Assembly (NCBI GenBank): GCA_022566715.1
Contig: JADFIH010000007.1
Span: 1-47,594 of the forward strand
Length of the DNA: 47,594 nucleotides
Reading direction: 5' to 3'
Source: Pseudomonadota bacterium
GTDB taxonomy: Bacteria > Pseudomonadota > Alphaproteobacteria > SHVP01
The notes under the pieces are model-generated. The model searched no databases. It worked only from the letters and a program-made list of their open reading frames with translations, and had not been told where the DNA came from. Of this stretch, positions 32,573 to 40,562 are shown in pieces. Position 1 is the first letter of the stretch; every line of letters begins with the position of its first letter. Made by a program: the position numbers and the translations under genes.

Positions 32573-32651
32573 GGGCCCGCGGGCCCGTAGGGCAAATCCG
32601 GGTTGACCGGATTCGCCCTGGGTTGATCCGCCTAAGGCGATCCATCAACCC
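32573..32651. repeat. Cluster of three inverted repeats
   Basis: Three foldable elements follow each other: GGGCCCGCGGGCCC (32573-32586); GGGCAAATCCGG gttga CCGGATTCGCCC with one mismatch (32590-32618); and GGGTTGAT ... ATCAACCC with inner GCC taa GGC (32620-32651). They lie between the deacetylase 3' end and the yjfI promoter and resemble REP/BIME-type extragenic palindromes. Confidence 0.7.
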
Positions 32652-32728
32652 GGAGAGTTCACCTTAACTTAAATGCCTTAACTCATTTATATTACACGAA
32701 ATAACAACCCTGAACCGAACCGCGTCGT

Positions 32729-32752
32729 GGTCCCGGCTAAGCCGGAGCCACC
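32729..32752 (-). terminator. Hairpin directly after the deacetylase-fold gene
   Basis: On the minus strand the gene stop is followed by CTAGGGTGG then GCTCCGGCTTAGCCGGGACC. The stem GGCTCCGGC/GCCGGGACC is imperfect, with the core CCGGC tta GCCGG. It resembles the hairpin-plus-CTAG module at the ends of the dispersed repeats at 16821 and 27204, and may terminate this transcript. Confidence 0.45.
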
Positions 32753-33622
32753 CTAGAAAGTCGCGCCGGAACTCAAATAGTGATCCATGATTTCCGAGCC
32801 CGTGGCGAGCCAAACGCCGTCGTGGCCGCGGATGTATTCCAGCGCCGAATCGAGTGCATCGATGCGGTGGGGGACGCCGATCAAGAAGGGGTGCAGGCAA
32901 ATCGCCATGACGCGCCCCGACTCCGCGCCTTCGCGGTAAAGCACGTCGAACTGGCGCTTGATCATGGTCTCGAATTCTTCCGCCGTGCGGTTCTGAAACA
33001 TGAAGGCGGGAAAATCATTGATCTCCAGCGAATAGGGCACGGAGACCATCCGCTTGCCGCCGATGTCCATGAGGTAGGGCTGATCGTCGTTGGTGAAGTC
33101 GCAGAAGTATTCGCATCCCGCCTCCACCAGAATATCGAGGGTGTTCCACGACATACGGATATTGGGGCTCAACCAGCCGCGCGGCCGTTTGCCGGTGAAT
33201 TCCTCGATGCGGTCGAAGGTCGTGAAAATGGATTTGCGCTCATCCTCGAGTGACAGGCCGTCGGTCGAGCGGGCGTTGCTTTCGCCGTGCCCCATGAACT
33301 CCCAATCGAGCTTCATGGCCTCTTCCAAGACCTGCGGATAGGCGTCGCAGACCTCGCTGTTCAGGCAGACCGTGCCGCGGATGCCATGGCGCGATAGAAC
33401 ATCCATGATGCGGAAAACGCCGACGCGGGCGCCGTAGTCGCGCACGGACCAGCCGAGCACGTCGGGATTGGTGCCGATGCTGAAGGGGATGGCCTCGTTG
33501 AAGGGAAAGAACTCGATATTGGGTGCGACCCACAGGGCAACCCGCGCGCCGTCCGGCCAGGTCAGCTTGGGCCGGCCGCGAATTGGCGTGTAGGGGAACG
33601 GGCCATAGCGCCGTGGTTCCAT
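32753..33622 (-). CDS. Polysaccharide deacetylase-fold hydrolase (NodB/PuuE-like)
   Basis: A 289-residue cytoplasmic protein without signal peptide, so cell-wall deacetylation is unlikely. Characteristic segments are 'WPDGARVALWVAPNIEFFPFNEA', 'DYGARVGVFRIMDVLSRHGIRGTVCLNSEVCDAYPQVLEEAMKLDWEFMGHGESN', 'GWLSPNIRMSWNTLDILVEAGCEYFCDFTNDDQPY' and 'MAICLHPFLIGVPHRI'. This branch contains PuuE-type allantoinases and cyclic-imide hydrolases, so opening of a cyclic amide is a plausible role in the adjacent heteroaromatic cluster. ATG at 33622 follows GGGAGGA. A perfect CCCGGCTGAGCCGGG palindrome lies in the 5' leader. It diverges from the UbiD gene 189 bp away. Confidence 0.85.
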   Translation of the reverse strand: MEPRRYGPFPYTPIRGRPKLTWPDGARVALWVAPNIEFFPFNEAIPFSIGTNPDVLGWSVRDYGARVGVFRIMDVLSRHGIRGTVCLNSEVCDAYPQVLEEAMKLDWEFMGHGESNARSTDGLSLEDERKSIFTTFDRIEEFTGKRPRGWLSPNIRMSWNTLDILVEAGCEYFCDFTNDDQPYLMDIGGKRMVSVPYSLEINDFPAFMFQNRTAEEFETMIKRQFDVLYREGAESGRVMAICLHPFLIGVPHRIDALDSALEYIRGHDGVWLATGSEIMDHYLSSGATF

Positions 33623-33811
33623 GTCTTTCCTCCCTTTCCCGGCTGAGCCGGGCTCATTATGTTGGGATCAAAGTAGCGCGGCAGCCGCCCACGTCAATTC
33701 TTCGGGTCCCTTGGCCCCTTAGAGAGTGTTGCCGAGGCATCCGATAGCCCGATATGCTCACCGGCGATAATGAGTCCTGAGTTTCACATCAAGATTTGGC
33801 GGGTTTCATAA
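33623..33811. promoter_or_regulatory. Divergent promoter region of the heteroaromatic cluster
   Basis: These 189 bp lie between the deacetylase-fold gene (minus) and the UbiD gene (plus). They contain the palindrome CCCGGCTGAGCCGGG (33638-33652) and AT-rich stretches near 33655-33675 and 33775-33810. No regulator gene or sure promoter motif was found. Confidence 0.4.
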
Positions 33812-35362
33812 ATGGCAATGAAGTTAACGGACAAACCCGATGGCGGCCGCGTCGAAGCGATGCGCAGCTTTCGCTCGACCCTCGAATGGCTCGGCGACGA
33901 GGTTCACTACATCGAGAACCCGGTGAGCCCCCTCCTGGAGATGACCGCCATCACCAAGGCCTTCGACGGCGGTAAGGTGCTGGTTGCAAATAATATTACC
34001 GGGTATCCCGACGTCCGGATGATTTCCAGTCTCTACGCCACGCAGGACCGTACGGCGCGGCTGTTCGGGGTGGAGGAATACAAGGATGCGAAGTCCGTGA
34101 TCCTCCATTCCCTGCGCAATCCGATCGCGCCGAAGGAGGTCGAGGCCAAGGACGCGCCCTGCCAAGAAATCACCATCATGCCGGAGGAGTTCGATCAGGT
34201 CACCGATGTGCTGCCCATCGTCACGCATACACCGGAGGACGGCGGACGCATCTTCGGTTCGGGCCACCACTATTTCGGCCCGCCCTGGGTGCCCGATGGC
34301 GGCACGCAGTTCTCCATGTACCGCATGGCCTTTCGCGATTCGAACAAGTTCGCCTCGATCAACATGGTGCCGGGCGGGCAGGGCGACGTCATCTGTTCCC
34401 GCCACAAGGGCAAAAAGATCCCCTGTACGGTGAACATCTGCCCGCCGGTCGGGATCGAGCTCATGGGCGTCAGTTCCTTCAATCCCATCGTGTTTCCCGG
34501 CATGACGGACGAGATCGGCATGGCCGGCGCGCTGCAGGGATCGCCAGTGGAGATCGTCAAGGCGAAGACCGTCGACGCCTACGCCATCGCGCAATCCGAA
34601 TGGGTGCTCGAGGGCTACGTCCTGGAAGGGGAGCGGCGCTGGGAGACGGACGAAGCAGAGCGGCTGGGTAAACAGGGCGAGGCGAAATTGCACCCGGAAT
34701 GGGCGCGTTACATGGGCCGCGCCTACCGCACGCCGCGCTCCTTCGAGCTTACCGCGATCACCCGCCGGGCCGACAAACCCTTCTATTACACGCCGCACTT
34801 CGGCGCCATCTGGTACACGATTCCCTTCATCTGCGCGTCGATCTACGAGATGTGCGACCGCATGGCGCCGGGTTTCGTTCAGGACGTGGCCGGCTGGACG
34901 GGCCTTACCACCTGGGGTGGTATCGTCGTCAAGGTGAAGAAACAAAAGCGGTCCGACGAAGGGCTGCAACGCAACATCATGGGCGCGATTATGACGACCC
35001 ACCGGGGCATGCGCCTGTGCATCGTGGTCGACGAGGACATCAACATCTGGTCGCCCGAGGATGTGATGTGGGCCTTCCAAAGCCGTGTGAGCCCGCGCCG
35101 CGACATCGTGGTCTTCAACGAATATGGGCGCGGCCAGGCGTTCCAGCCCTCGGAGCTCAAGACCGGTCAAATCTCCGTCGCCGACGGCGGTATCGGTATC
35201 GACGCGACGGTTCCTCTTGGGGACCGCGAACATTACGAGCGCGCCGTTTACCCCGTCGCCGACATGGATTTTTCAAAGTGGTTCTCGGACGACGAGATTC
35301 GCGAACTCAAGGGCCTCCAAGATCCGTATTTCGATTTTCTCGGGAGGACGGGGTACGCTTGA
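33812..35362 (+). CDS. UbiD-family (prFMN-dependent) decarboxylase
   Basis: A 516-residue cytoplasmic protein of the UbiD superfamily, which decarboxylates or carboxylates unsaturated and aromatic acids using prenylated FMN. Recognisable parts are 'FRSTLEWLGDEVHYIENPVSPLLEMTAITKAF', 'VLVANNITGYPDVRMISSLYA', 'EEFDQVTDVLPIVTHTPEDGGRIFGSGHHYF', 'TQFSMYRMAFRDSNKFASINMVPGGQ' and 'LRLCIVVDEDINIWSPEDVMWAFQSRVSPRRDIV'. ATG at 33812 (a second at 33818). No UbiX prenyltransferase is in the window and it must be supplied from elsewhere. Relatives act on pyrrole-2-carboxylate and 2,5-furandicarboxylate, so a heteroaromatic carboxylate is a sensible guess. It starts a plus-strand operon of eight genes. 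Confidence 0.92.
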   Translation: MAMKLTDKPDGGRVEAMRSFRSTLEWLGDEVHYIENPVSPLLEMTAITKAFDGGKVLVANNITGYPDVRMISSLYATQDRTARLFGVEEYKDAKSVILHSLRNPIAPKEVEAKDAPCQEITIMPEEFDQVTDVLPIVTHTPEDGGRIFGSGHHYFGPPWVPDGGTQFSMYRMAFRDSNKFASINMVPGGQGDVICSRHKGKKIPCTVNICPPVGIELMGVSSFNPIVFPGMTDEIGMAGALQGSPVEIVKAKTVDAYAIAQSEWVLEGYVLEGERRWETDEAERLGKQGEAKLHPEWARYMGRAYRTPRSFELTAITRRADKPFYYTPHFGAIWYTIPFICASIYEMCDRMAPGFVQDVAGWTGLTTWGGIVVKVKKQKRSDEGLQRNIMGAIMTTHRGMRLCIVVDEDINIWSPEDVMWAFQSRVSPRRDIVVFNEYGRGQAFQPSELKTGQISVADGGIGIDATVPLGDREHYERAVYPVADMDFSKWFSDDEIRELKGLQDPYFDFLGRTGYA

Positions 35363-35402
35363 GCCGGCGGCACGGGGCCTTTTTGGGGCGGAGCCGGAGA
35401 CG

Positions 35403-36947
35403 ATGAACACGACCGAGACCTACCGGTCCATGGCGGACTTGATCGCTGGCGGTGCGCGCGAACACGGTGGCCAAGTTTACATAAAGAGTGTCGATCAGGG
35501 CGGGAAGGAACTCACTTACACGCAGCTCCTGCACCTGACCAACCGGATCGCCCATTTCCTTGCGCGCCAGGGTCTTGGCCCGGCGGACCGCGTGCTGCTG
35601 CTGTCGGACAACAGCATCGAGTTCGTGCTCCTCTACCTGGGCGTCTTGCGCTATGGGGCGACGTTGGCGGCCGTCAACGTGGACGCCAACCGGCAGCACT
35701 TGGCGGCCATCTGCCGCGCCATCGATCCCAAGCTCGTGTTTTATGAGGACGGCCACGGCCTCGACGCGCTGTCGCGGGAGGCACCCGGAACGTGGCGGCC
35801 ACTTGGCGAGTGGCGGGAAGGCGGATCGAGCGGGCTGTTCGCGGAGCTCGACGGCTTCGCGCCGGACTACGGCGCGGCGCCCCTGTGTGGGCCCGACGAC
35901 CCGGCCGTCATTTTCTACACCTCGGGGACCGTGGCGCGGCCCAAGGGGGTGATCTACAGCCACCGCGTCCTCTTTTACAATTTCGACGCGGTCGGCGAGT
36001 GGATAGGCTTGAATCCGGGCGACCGCATTCTCGATTTCAGGCCCTACTCCTGGTGCTCGGCGATGGAGATGGGCCTTGGCGGACCGCTCTTGCGCGGGGC
36101 CACGGTCATCATGGCCCGACGTTTTTCGCGCAGCCGCTATTTCGAGTGGATTGCAGAGCATAAAGTTAACGTGGCCGTTTGCGTGCCGACCGCCATCAGC
36201 CGTCTCCTCGGCGATCCGGTGGATGTGGCGCCCGGCGGCTTATCGTCGTTGCGCTTCGTGGTGTCGAGTTCCGCGGCGCTTTTGGAGGAGCATTGGCGCG
36301 CCTTCGAAGCGCGCTATGGCGCCCGCGTCATCCAGGGATACGGCTCCAGCGAAGGCGGTTGGACCTGCGGGCAACCGCCAAATGCGCGCAAGTTCGGCAC
36401 CGTTGGTCCGCCACTCAAACACCAATTGCTGTGGATCGCCGATGCCGGGGGTGAGAGGTTGCCGAACGGCGCCATCGGCGAGATCGTCGTGGACGGTGGT
36501 AAGCAACAGGCTTCGGGATTTCTGTCGGATCAGGGAGAGGTTCAAATACGCGATCCCGCGCCGCTGCGAACCGGCGACCTTGGTTATCTCGATGAGGACG
36601 GCCACCTCGTAATCACCGGCCGGGCCAAGGACATCATCATCCGCGGCGGGGTCAACATCGCGCCGCTCGAGATCGATGCGGTGCTGGCCAGTCATCCCGC
36701 GGTGGCGGAGGCGGCCACGGTCGGTGTGCCGGATCAGGCCTATGGCGAGGAGGTCGTCAGCTATATTGCCTTGAAGCCCGGCGCCGCCGCGTCGGCGGAG
36801 GAACTTTCCGAGCACTGCCGGCGCAGGTTGCCGGAATTCAAAACGCCCAAGGCCATTATCTTTGCCGACAGCCTGCCTAAGACGGCGCGTGGTAAGCTCG
36901 ACCGCAAGGTTCTTGTCGAGCAGTGGCACAACGATCGGGCGCGCTAG
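35403..36947 (+). CDS. AMP-forming acyl-CoA synthetase-like ligase
   Basis: A 514-residue member of the ANL superfamily. It has the P-loop-like A3 motif 'IFYTSGTVARPKGVIYSHR' (usual form TSGTTGxPKG; here Val-Ala replace Thr-Gly), A5 'IQGYGSSEGG', A7 'LRTGDLGYLDEDGHLVITGRAKDIIIRGGVNIAP' and the C-terminal lysine motif 'LPKTARGKLDRK'. It should activate a carboxylic acid to its CoA thioester. ATG at 35403 is 40 bp after UbiD. In furoate degradation a UbiD enzyme, a CoA ligase and a molybdenum hydroxylase cooperate, and a similar combination occurs here. The substrate is not known. Confidence 0.9.
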   Translation: MNTTETYRSMADLIAGGAREHGGQVYIKSVDQGGKELTYTQLLHLTNRIAHFLARQGLGPADRVLLLSDNSIEFVLLYLGVLRYGATLAAVNVDANRQHLAAICRAIDPKLVFYEDGHGLDALSREAPGTWRPLGEWREGGSSGLFAELDGFAPDYGAAPLCGPDDPAVIFYTSGTVARPKGVIYSHRVLFYNFDAVGEWIGLNPGDRILDFRPYSWCSAMEMGLGGPLLRGATVIMARRFSRSRYFEWIAEHKVNVAVCVPTAISRLLGDPVDVAPGGLSSLRFVVSSSAALLEEHWRAFEARYGARVIQGYGSSEGGWTCGQPPNARKFGTVGPPLKHQLLWIADAGGERLPNGAIGEIVVDGGKQQASGFLSDQGEVQIRDPAPLRTGDLGYLDEDGHLVITGRAKDIIIRGGVNIAPLEIDAVLASHPAVAEAATVGVPDQAYGEEVVSYIALKPGAAASAEELSEHCRRRLPEFKTPKAIIFADSLPKTARGKLDRKVLVEQWHNDRAR

Positions 36948-36963
36948 GGGCGCCCGTAACGCC

Positions 36964-37806
36964 ATGGACCGATACCTTCGCCCGACCCAGCTGACTGAGG
37001 CGCTCGCCGCGCTCGATGCCGGTGCGCGCACCATCATCGCGGGCGGAACCGACTATTACCCGGCCCGCGTCGGCAAGCCCCTCGACGAGGACATCCTCGA
37101 TGTCACGGCGCTTCGCGGCCTGGGCCGCATCGAGGACACCGGCGGCGCTTACCGCATCGGTGCGCTCATCACTTGGTCGGACATCCTTCGCGCCGACCTA
37201 CCGCCGTGGTTCGATGCGCTCAAGGGCGCGGCGCGGGAGTTGGGCGGCGTTCAGGTTCAGAACGCCGGGACCATCGCCGGTAACCTGTGCAATGCCTCGC
37301 CCGCCGCCGACGGCGTGCCCGTCCTGTTGAGCTACGACGCGGCCGTGGAATTGGCCTCGGTCGAGGGCGAGCGGCGTCTGCCCCTCGCGGATTTCATCAC
37401 CGGGAACCGGGCCACCCGCCGCGCCGATAACGAGCTGGTCACCGGAATAATGATTCCCAAACCGGCGCTGCCCGCCCGCGGCGTGTTCCTGAAACTTGGC
37501 GCGCGGCGTTATCTCGTGATCTCCATCGTTATGGTTTCCGTGGTGCTGGAGGAGGATGGGGAGGGCAACGTCGCCGCGGCGCGCCTCGCCGTCGGGGCCT
37601 GTTCAGAGGTCGCCATGCGGCTGCCGGCCTTGGAGGAGGACCTCGTTGGCCGGGCGCTCTCGCCCGCGCTCGCGGCTATCGCCGCGCCGCGCCACCTGTC
37701 CGGGCTTTCGCCCATCGGCGACATCAGGGGTCCGGCCGCCTACCGCCGCGATGCGGCGGTGACCCTCCTCAGACGCGCGCTCACCGAATTGGGCGGGTCC
37801 CCATGA
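36964..37806 (+). CDS. Molybdenum hydroxylase FAD-binding subunit (CoxM/XdhB-like)
   Basis: A 280-residue subunit that passes electrons between Fe-S clusters and an acceptor. It has 'TIIAGGTDYYPARVG' and 'GGVQVQNAGTIAGNLCNASPAADGVPVLLSYDA', the two FAD-binding motifs of the xanthine dehydrogenase family, and the CO_deh_flav_C region near the C-terminus. ATG at 36964 (track start 36862 is inside the ligase gene). It overlaps the fused Fe-S/Mo subunit by ATGA, showing they form one enzyme. Confidence 0.93.
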   Translation: MDRYLRPTQLTEALAALDAGARTIIAGGTDYYPARVGKPLDEDILDVTALRGLGRIEDTGGAYRIGALITWSDILRADLPPWFDALKGAARELGGVQVQNAGTIAGNLCNASPAADGVPVLLSYDAAVELASVEGERRLPLADFITGNRATRRADNELVTGIMIPKPALPARGVFLKLGARRYLVISIVMVSVVLEEDGEGNVAAARLAVGACSEVAMRLPALEEDLVGRALSPALAAIAAPRHLSGLSPIGDIRGPAAYRRDAAVTLLRRALTELGGSP

Positions 37807-40562
37807 GCGGCCTGGAACGCGAAATCGCCTTTACCCTGAACGGAAAGGCCACCGTGACCGCGGCCGATCCCGTCCGGCGTCTCGCCGACGTGCTGCGCCG
37901 GGACCTTGGCCTAACCGGCACGAAGATCGGTTGCGATGCCGGCGATTGCGGCGCCTGCACGGTGCTGCTCGACGGCGCGCAAGTCTGTGCCTGCATGACG
38001 CCGGTGGCGCAGGTGGCGGGGCGCGAGGTCGTCACCGTCGAGGGACTCGCCGCCGGGGGCAAGTTGAGCGCCCTGCAGGAGGCCTTTCATCTGCATGGTG
38101 CCGCGCAATGCGGCATCTGCACGCCGGGCATGCTGATGGCGGCGGCGAGCTTGTTGCGGCGCAACGAAGCGCCGGACGAGGGAGAAATCCGCGACGCCCT
38201 GGGCGGCGTCCTTTGCCGCTGCACCGGCTACAGCAAGATCGTCGAGGCGGTGATGGGCGTGGTTTCACCCGGCGGCAATTTACTGAAAGATCCGGGCGTC
38301 GGCGAGGCGGTGGGCGCCCGGGTGCCGAAGACCGACGGTCTCGCGTTGCTCGACGGCGGCGCGATTTTCGGCGCGGACCGCGCCCCCGAGGACGCCCTGT
38401 GGCTGCGCGCCGTGCGCTCCCCCCACGCGAGCGCCACCTTCACGCTTGGCCCGTTCGACAACCTCCACGCCAAATGGCCGGGCCTGGTCAAGGTCCTGAC
38501 GGCGGCCGACGTGACCGGCAACAACGGATTTGGCATCTACCCCGACATCAAGGACCAACCGGTCTTGGCGGTCGGCGAAGTGCGGTTTCGCGGCGAGGCG
38601 GTGGTGGCCCTGGTTGGCGATTACGGCGCCGTTCACGGCATCCGCGACGAGGACGTTCCCATCGCCTATGAGCCGCGCGTGCCGGTGGTTGGGCTGGACG
38701 CCGCGCTCGGCGCTGGTGCGCGTCAGCTACACCAAGCTTATCCCGGCAACATCCTGGCGCACGGCCTGGTCAAGAAGGGCGATGCGGCGGCGGCGCTTGC
38801 GGCCTCGGATATCGTCGTCGAGGGCGCCTTTGAGACGGGCTTTGTCGAGCACGCCTATATCGAGCCCGAAGCCGGCTGGGCGCGGCGCCGGGGCGGCCGG
38901 ATCGAGGTCGCGAGCTCGACCCAATCGCCTTACATGGACCGCGACGAGGTGGCCCAGATCATCGGCATCGCGCCGGACGCCGTGCGTATTATCCCCACGG
39001 CCTGCGGCGGCGGTTTCGGCGGCAAGCTCGACATCGCGGTCCAGCCCCTGGTGGCGCTGGCGGCCTGGGTGCTCGACCGGCCCGTGCGCTGCACTTACAC
39101 CCGCATCGAGTCGATGGCTTCGACCACCAAGCGGCACCCGTCACGCATCAAGGCGCGGTTTGGCTGCACGCAGGACGGTTTGCTGACGGCCCACACCTTC
39201 GACGGCGATTTCGACACCGGCGCGTACGTGTCCTGGGGGCTCACGGTGAAGGACCGGGTGCCCGTGCACTCGACCGGCCCCTACCACGTGCCGGCGGTGC
39301 TCGCCAACGCGCGCGGTGTCTTCACCAACGCCCCGCCGTCGGGCGCCTTTCGGGGCTTTGGCGTTCCCCAGGCCTCCATCGCCCATGAAGCGCTCATGGA
39401 TGGGATGGCCGAGCGTATCGGCATGGACCCCCTGGAATTCCGCCACAAGAACGTGATCCGCACCGGTCAGGCGACTGCGACCGGGCAGGTGTTGGAGGCG
39501 AGCTGCGGCCTTGCCGCCTGCCTGGACGAACTTCGCCCGCACTGGCGCAAGGCGCGCGCCGACAGCGCGGCCTTCAACGCGCGCGCGAACGGCGCGGCGC
39601 GGCGCGGCGCGGGGATCGCCTGCTGTTGGTACGGGTGCGGCAACACCTCGATGTCGAACCCCTCGACGATGCACGTGGGAGTCGCGCCGGATGGCGCGGT
39701 CACGCTTTATTCCGGCGCGCAGGACATCGGGCAGGGCACCAACACCACGATGGTGCAATGCGTGGCGGACGCGCTCGGGATCGAAATGTCCGGCGTGGGG
39801 CTGGTCTGGGGCGACACCGGCCTTACCGCCGATGCGGGCAAGAGTTCAGCCTCGCGCCAAGCCTACGTTTCCGGAAACGCGGCGAAACGCGCCGGCGAGG
39901 ATTTGCGGCGCCAGATTCTCAGGTTGGCGAACGTAGGCGAGGATGCGCGGATCGAATTCGGGTCCGGGCGCTTGATCGTGCGGGACGGAGACGCCGTGCG
40001 CGAGATCGGCCTTTCCACCCTGACGCCGCTTCGGGCGGGCGACGTGCTGGTGGGGGAGGGCACGTTCGACCCGCCAACCTCGCCGCTCGACGGGAACGGG
40101 CAGGGGGCGCCTTACGCCACGTATGGCTTCGCCGCGCAGATGGCCGAGGTCGAGGTCGATATGGAGCTTGGGCTGGTGCGCGTCCGGCGCGTTGTCGCGG
40201 CGCACGATGTCGGGCGCGCCATCAATCCGACCCAGGTCGAGGGGCAAATCCAGGGCGGCATCGCCCAGGGCCTTGGCTTCGCGCTGATGGAGGAATTTAT
40301 CCCCGGCCGCACCGAGAACTTGCACGACTATCTCATTCCCACCATCGGCGACATGCCCGAGATCGAGGTGATCCTGGTGGAGGATCCCGAGCCGACCGGC
40401 CCCTGGGGCGCCAAGGGCGTGGGCGAGCACGCCTTGATTCCAACCGCGCCGGCCATTTTTGGGGCAATATATGCAGCCACGGGGGCCCGCATGACCCGGG
40501 CGCCGGCGATGCCCGATCGGGTGCGGGCGGCGATCCTTGCGGCGAAGGAGGGCGCGGCGTGA
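37803..40562 (+). CDS. Fused [2Fe-2S]/molybdopterin subunit of a xanthine dehydrogenase-family hydroxylase (nicotinate dehydrogenase-like)
   Basis: A 919-residue protein joining the small Fe-S subunit and the large Mo subunit. The plant-type cluster is 'GCDAGDCGACTVLLDGAQVCAC' (C44, C49, C52, C64), and the second cluster is 'AAQCGICTPGM' with 'VLCRCTGY' (about residues 100-145). The Mo part shows 'ACGGGFGGKLD', 'AFRGFGVPQASIAHE', 'GAQDIGQGTNT' and the catalytic glutamate loop 'GAKGVGEHALIPTAPAI' near residue 885. Fusion of these two parts with a separate FAD gene is less usual than three separate subunits. It should hydroxylate a heteroaromatic carbon next to nitrogen, for example nicotinate to 6-hydroxynicotinate; the exact substrate is inference from the next gene. 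Confidence 0.92.
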   Translation: MSGLEREIAFTLNGKATVTAADPVRRLADVLRRDLGLTGTKIGCDAGDCGACTVLLDGAQVCACMTPVAQVAGREVVTVEGLAAGGKLSALQEAFHLHGAAQCGICTPGMLMAAASLLRRNEAPDEGEIRDALGGVLCRCTGYSKIVEAVMGVVSPGGNLLKDPGVGEAVGARVPKTDGLALLDGGAIFGADRAPEDALWLRAVRSPHASATFTLGPFDNLHAKWPGLVKVLTAADVTGNNGFGIYPDIKDQPVLAVGEVRFRGEAVVALVGDYGAVHGIRDEDVPIAYEPRVPVVGLDAALGAGARQLHQAYPGNILAHGLVKKGDAAAALAASDIVVEGAFETGFVEHAYIEPEAGWARRRGGRIEVASSTQSPYMDRDEVAQIIGIAPDAVRIIPTACGGGFGGKLDIAVQPLVALAAWVLDRPVRCTYTRIESMASTTKRHPSRIKARFGCTQDGLLTAHTFDGDFDTGAYVSWGLTVKDRVPVHSTGPYHVPAVLANARGVFTNAPPSGAFRGFGVPQASIAHEALMDGMAERIGMDPLEFRHKNVIRTGQATATGQVLEASCGLAACLDELRPHWRKARADSAAFNARANGAARRGAGIACCWYGCGNTSMSNPSTMHVGVAPDGAVTLYSGAQDIGQGTNTTMVQCVADALGIEMSGVGLVWGDTGLTADAGKSSASRQAYVSGNAAKRAGEDLRRQILRLANVGEDARIEFGSGRLIVRDGDAVREIGLSTLTPLRAGDVLVGEGTFDPPTSPLDGNGQGAPYATYGFAAQMAEVEVDMELGLVRVRRVVAAHDVGRAINPTQVEGQIQGGIAQGLGFALMEEFIPGRTENLHDYLIPTIGDMPEIEVILVEDPEPTGPWGAKGVGEHALIPTAPAIFGAIYAATGARMTRAPAMPDRVRAAILAAKEGAA

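Noticed and set aside
33824-35233. 469-residue minus ORF opposite the UbiD gene
   Set aside because: His/Asp/Arg-rich antisense shadow; the plus frame is a complete UbiD protein.
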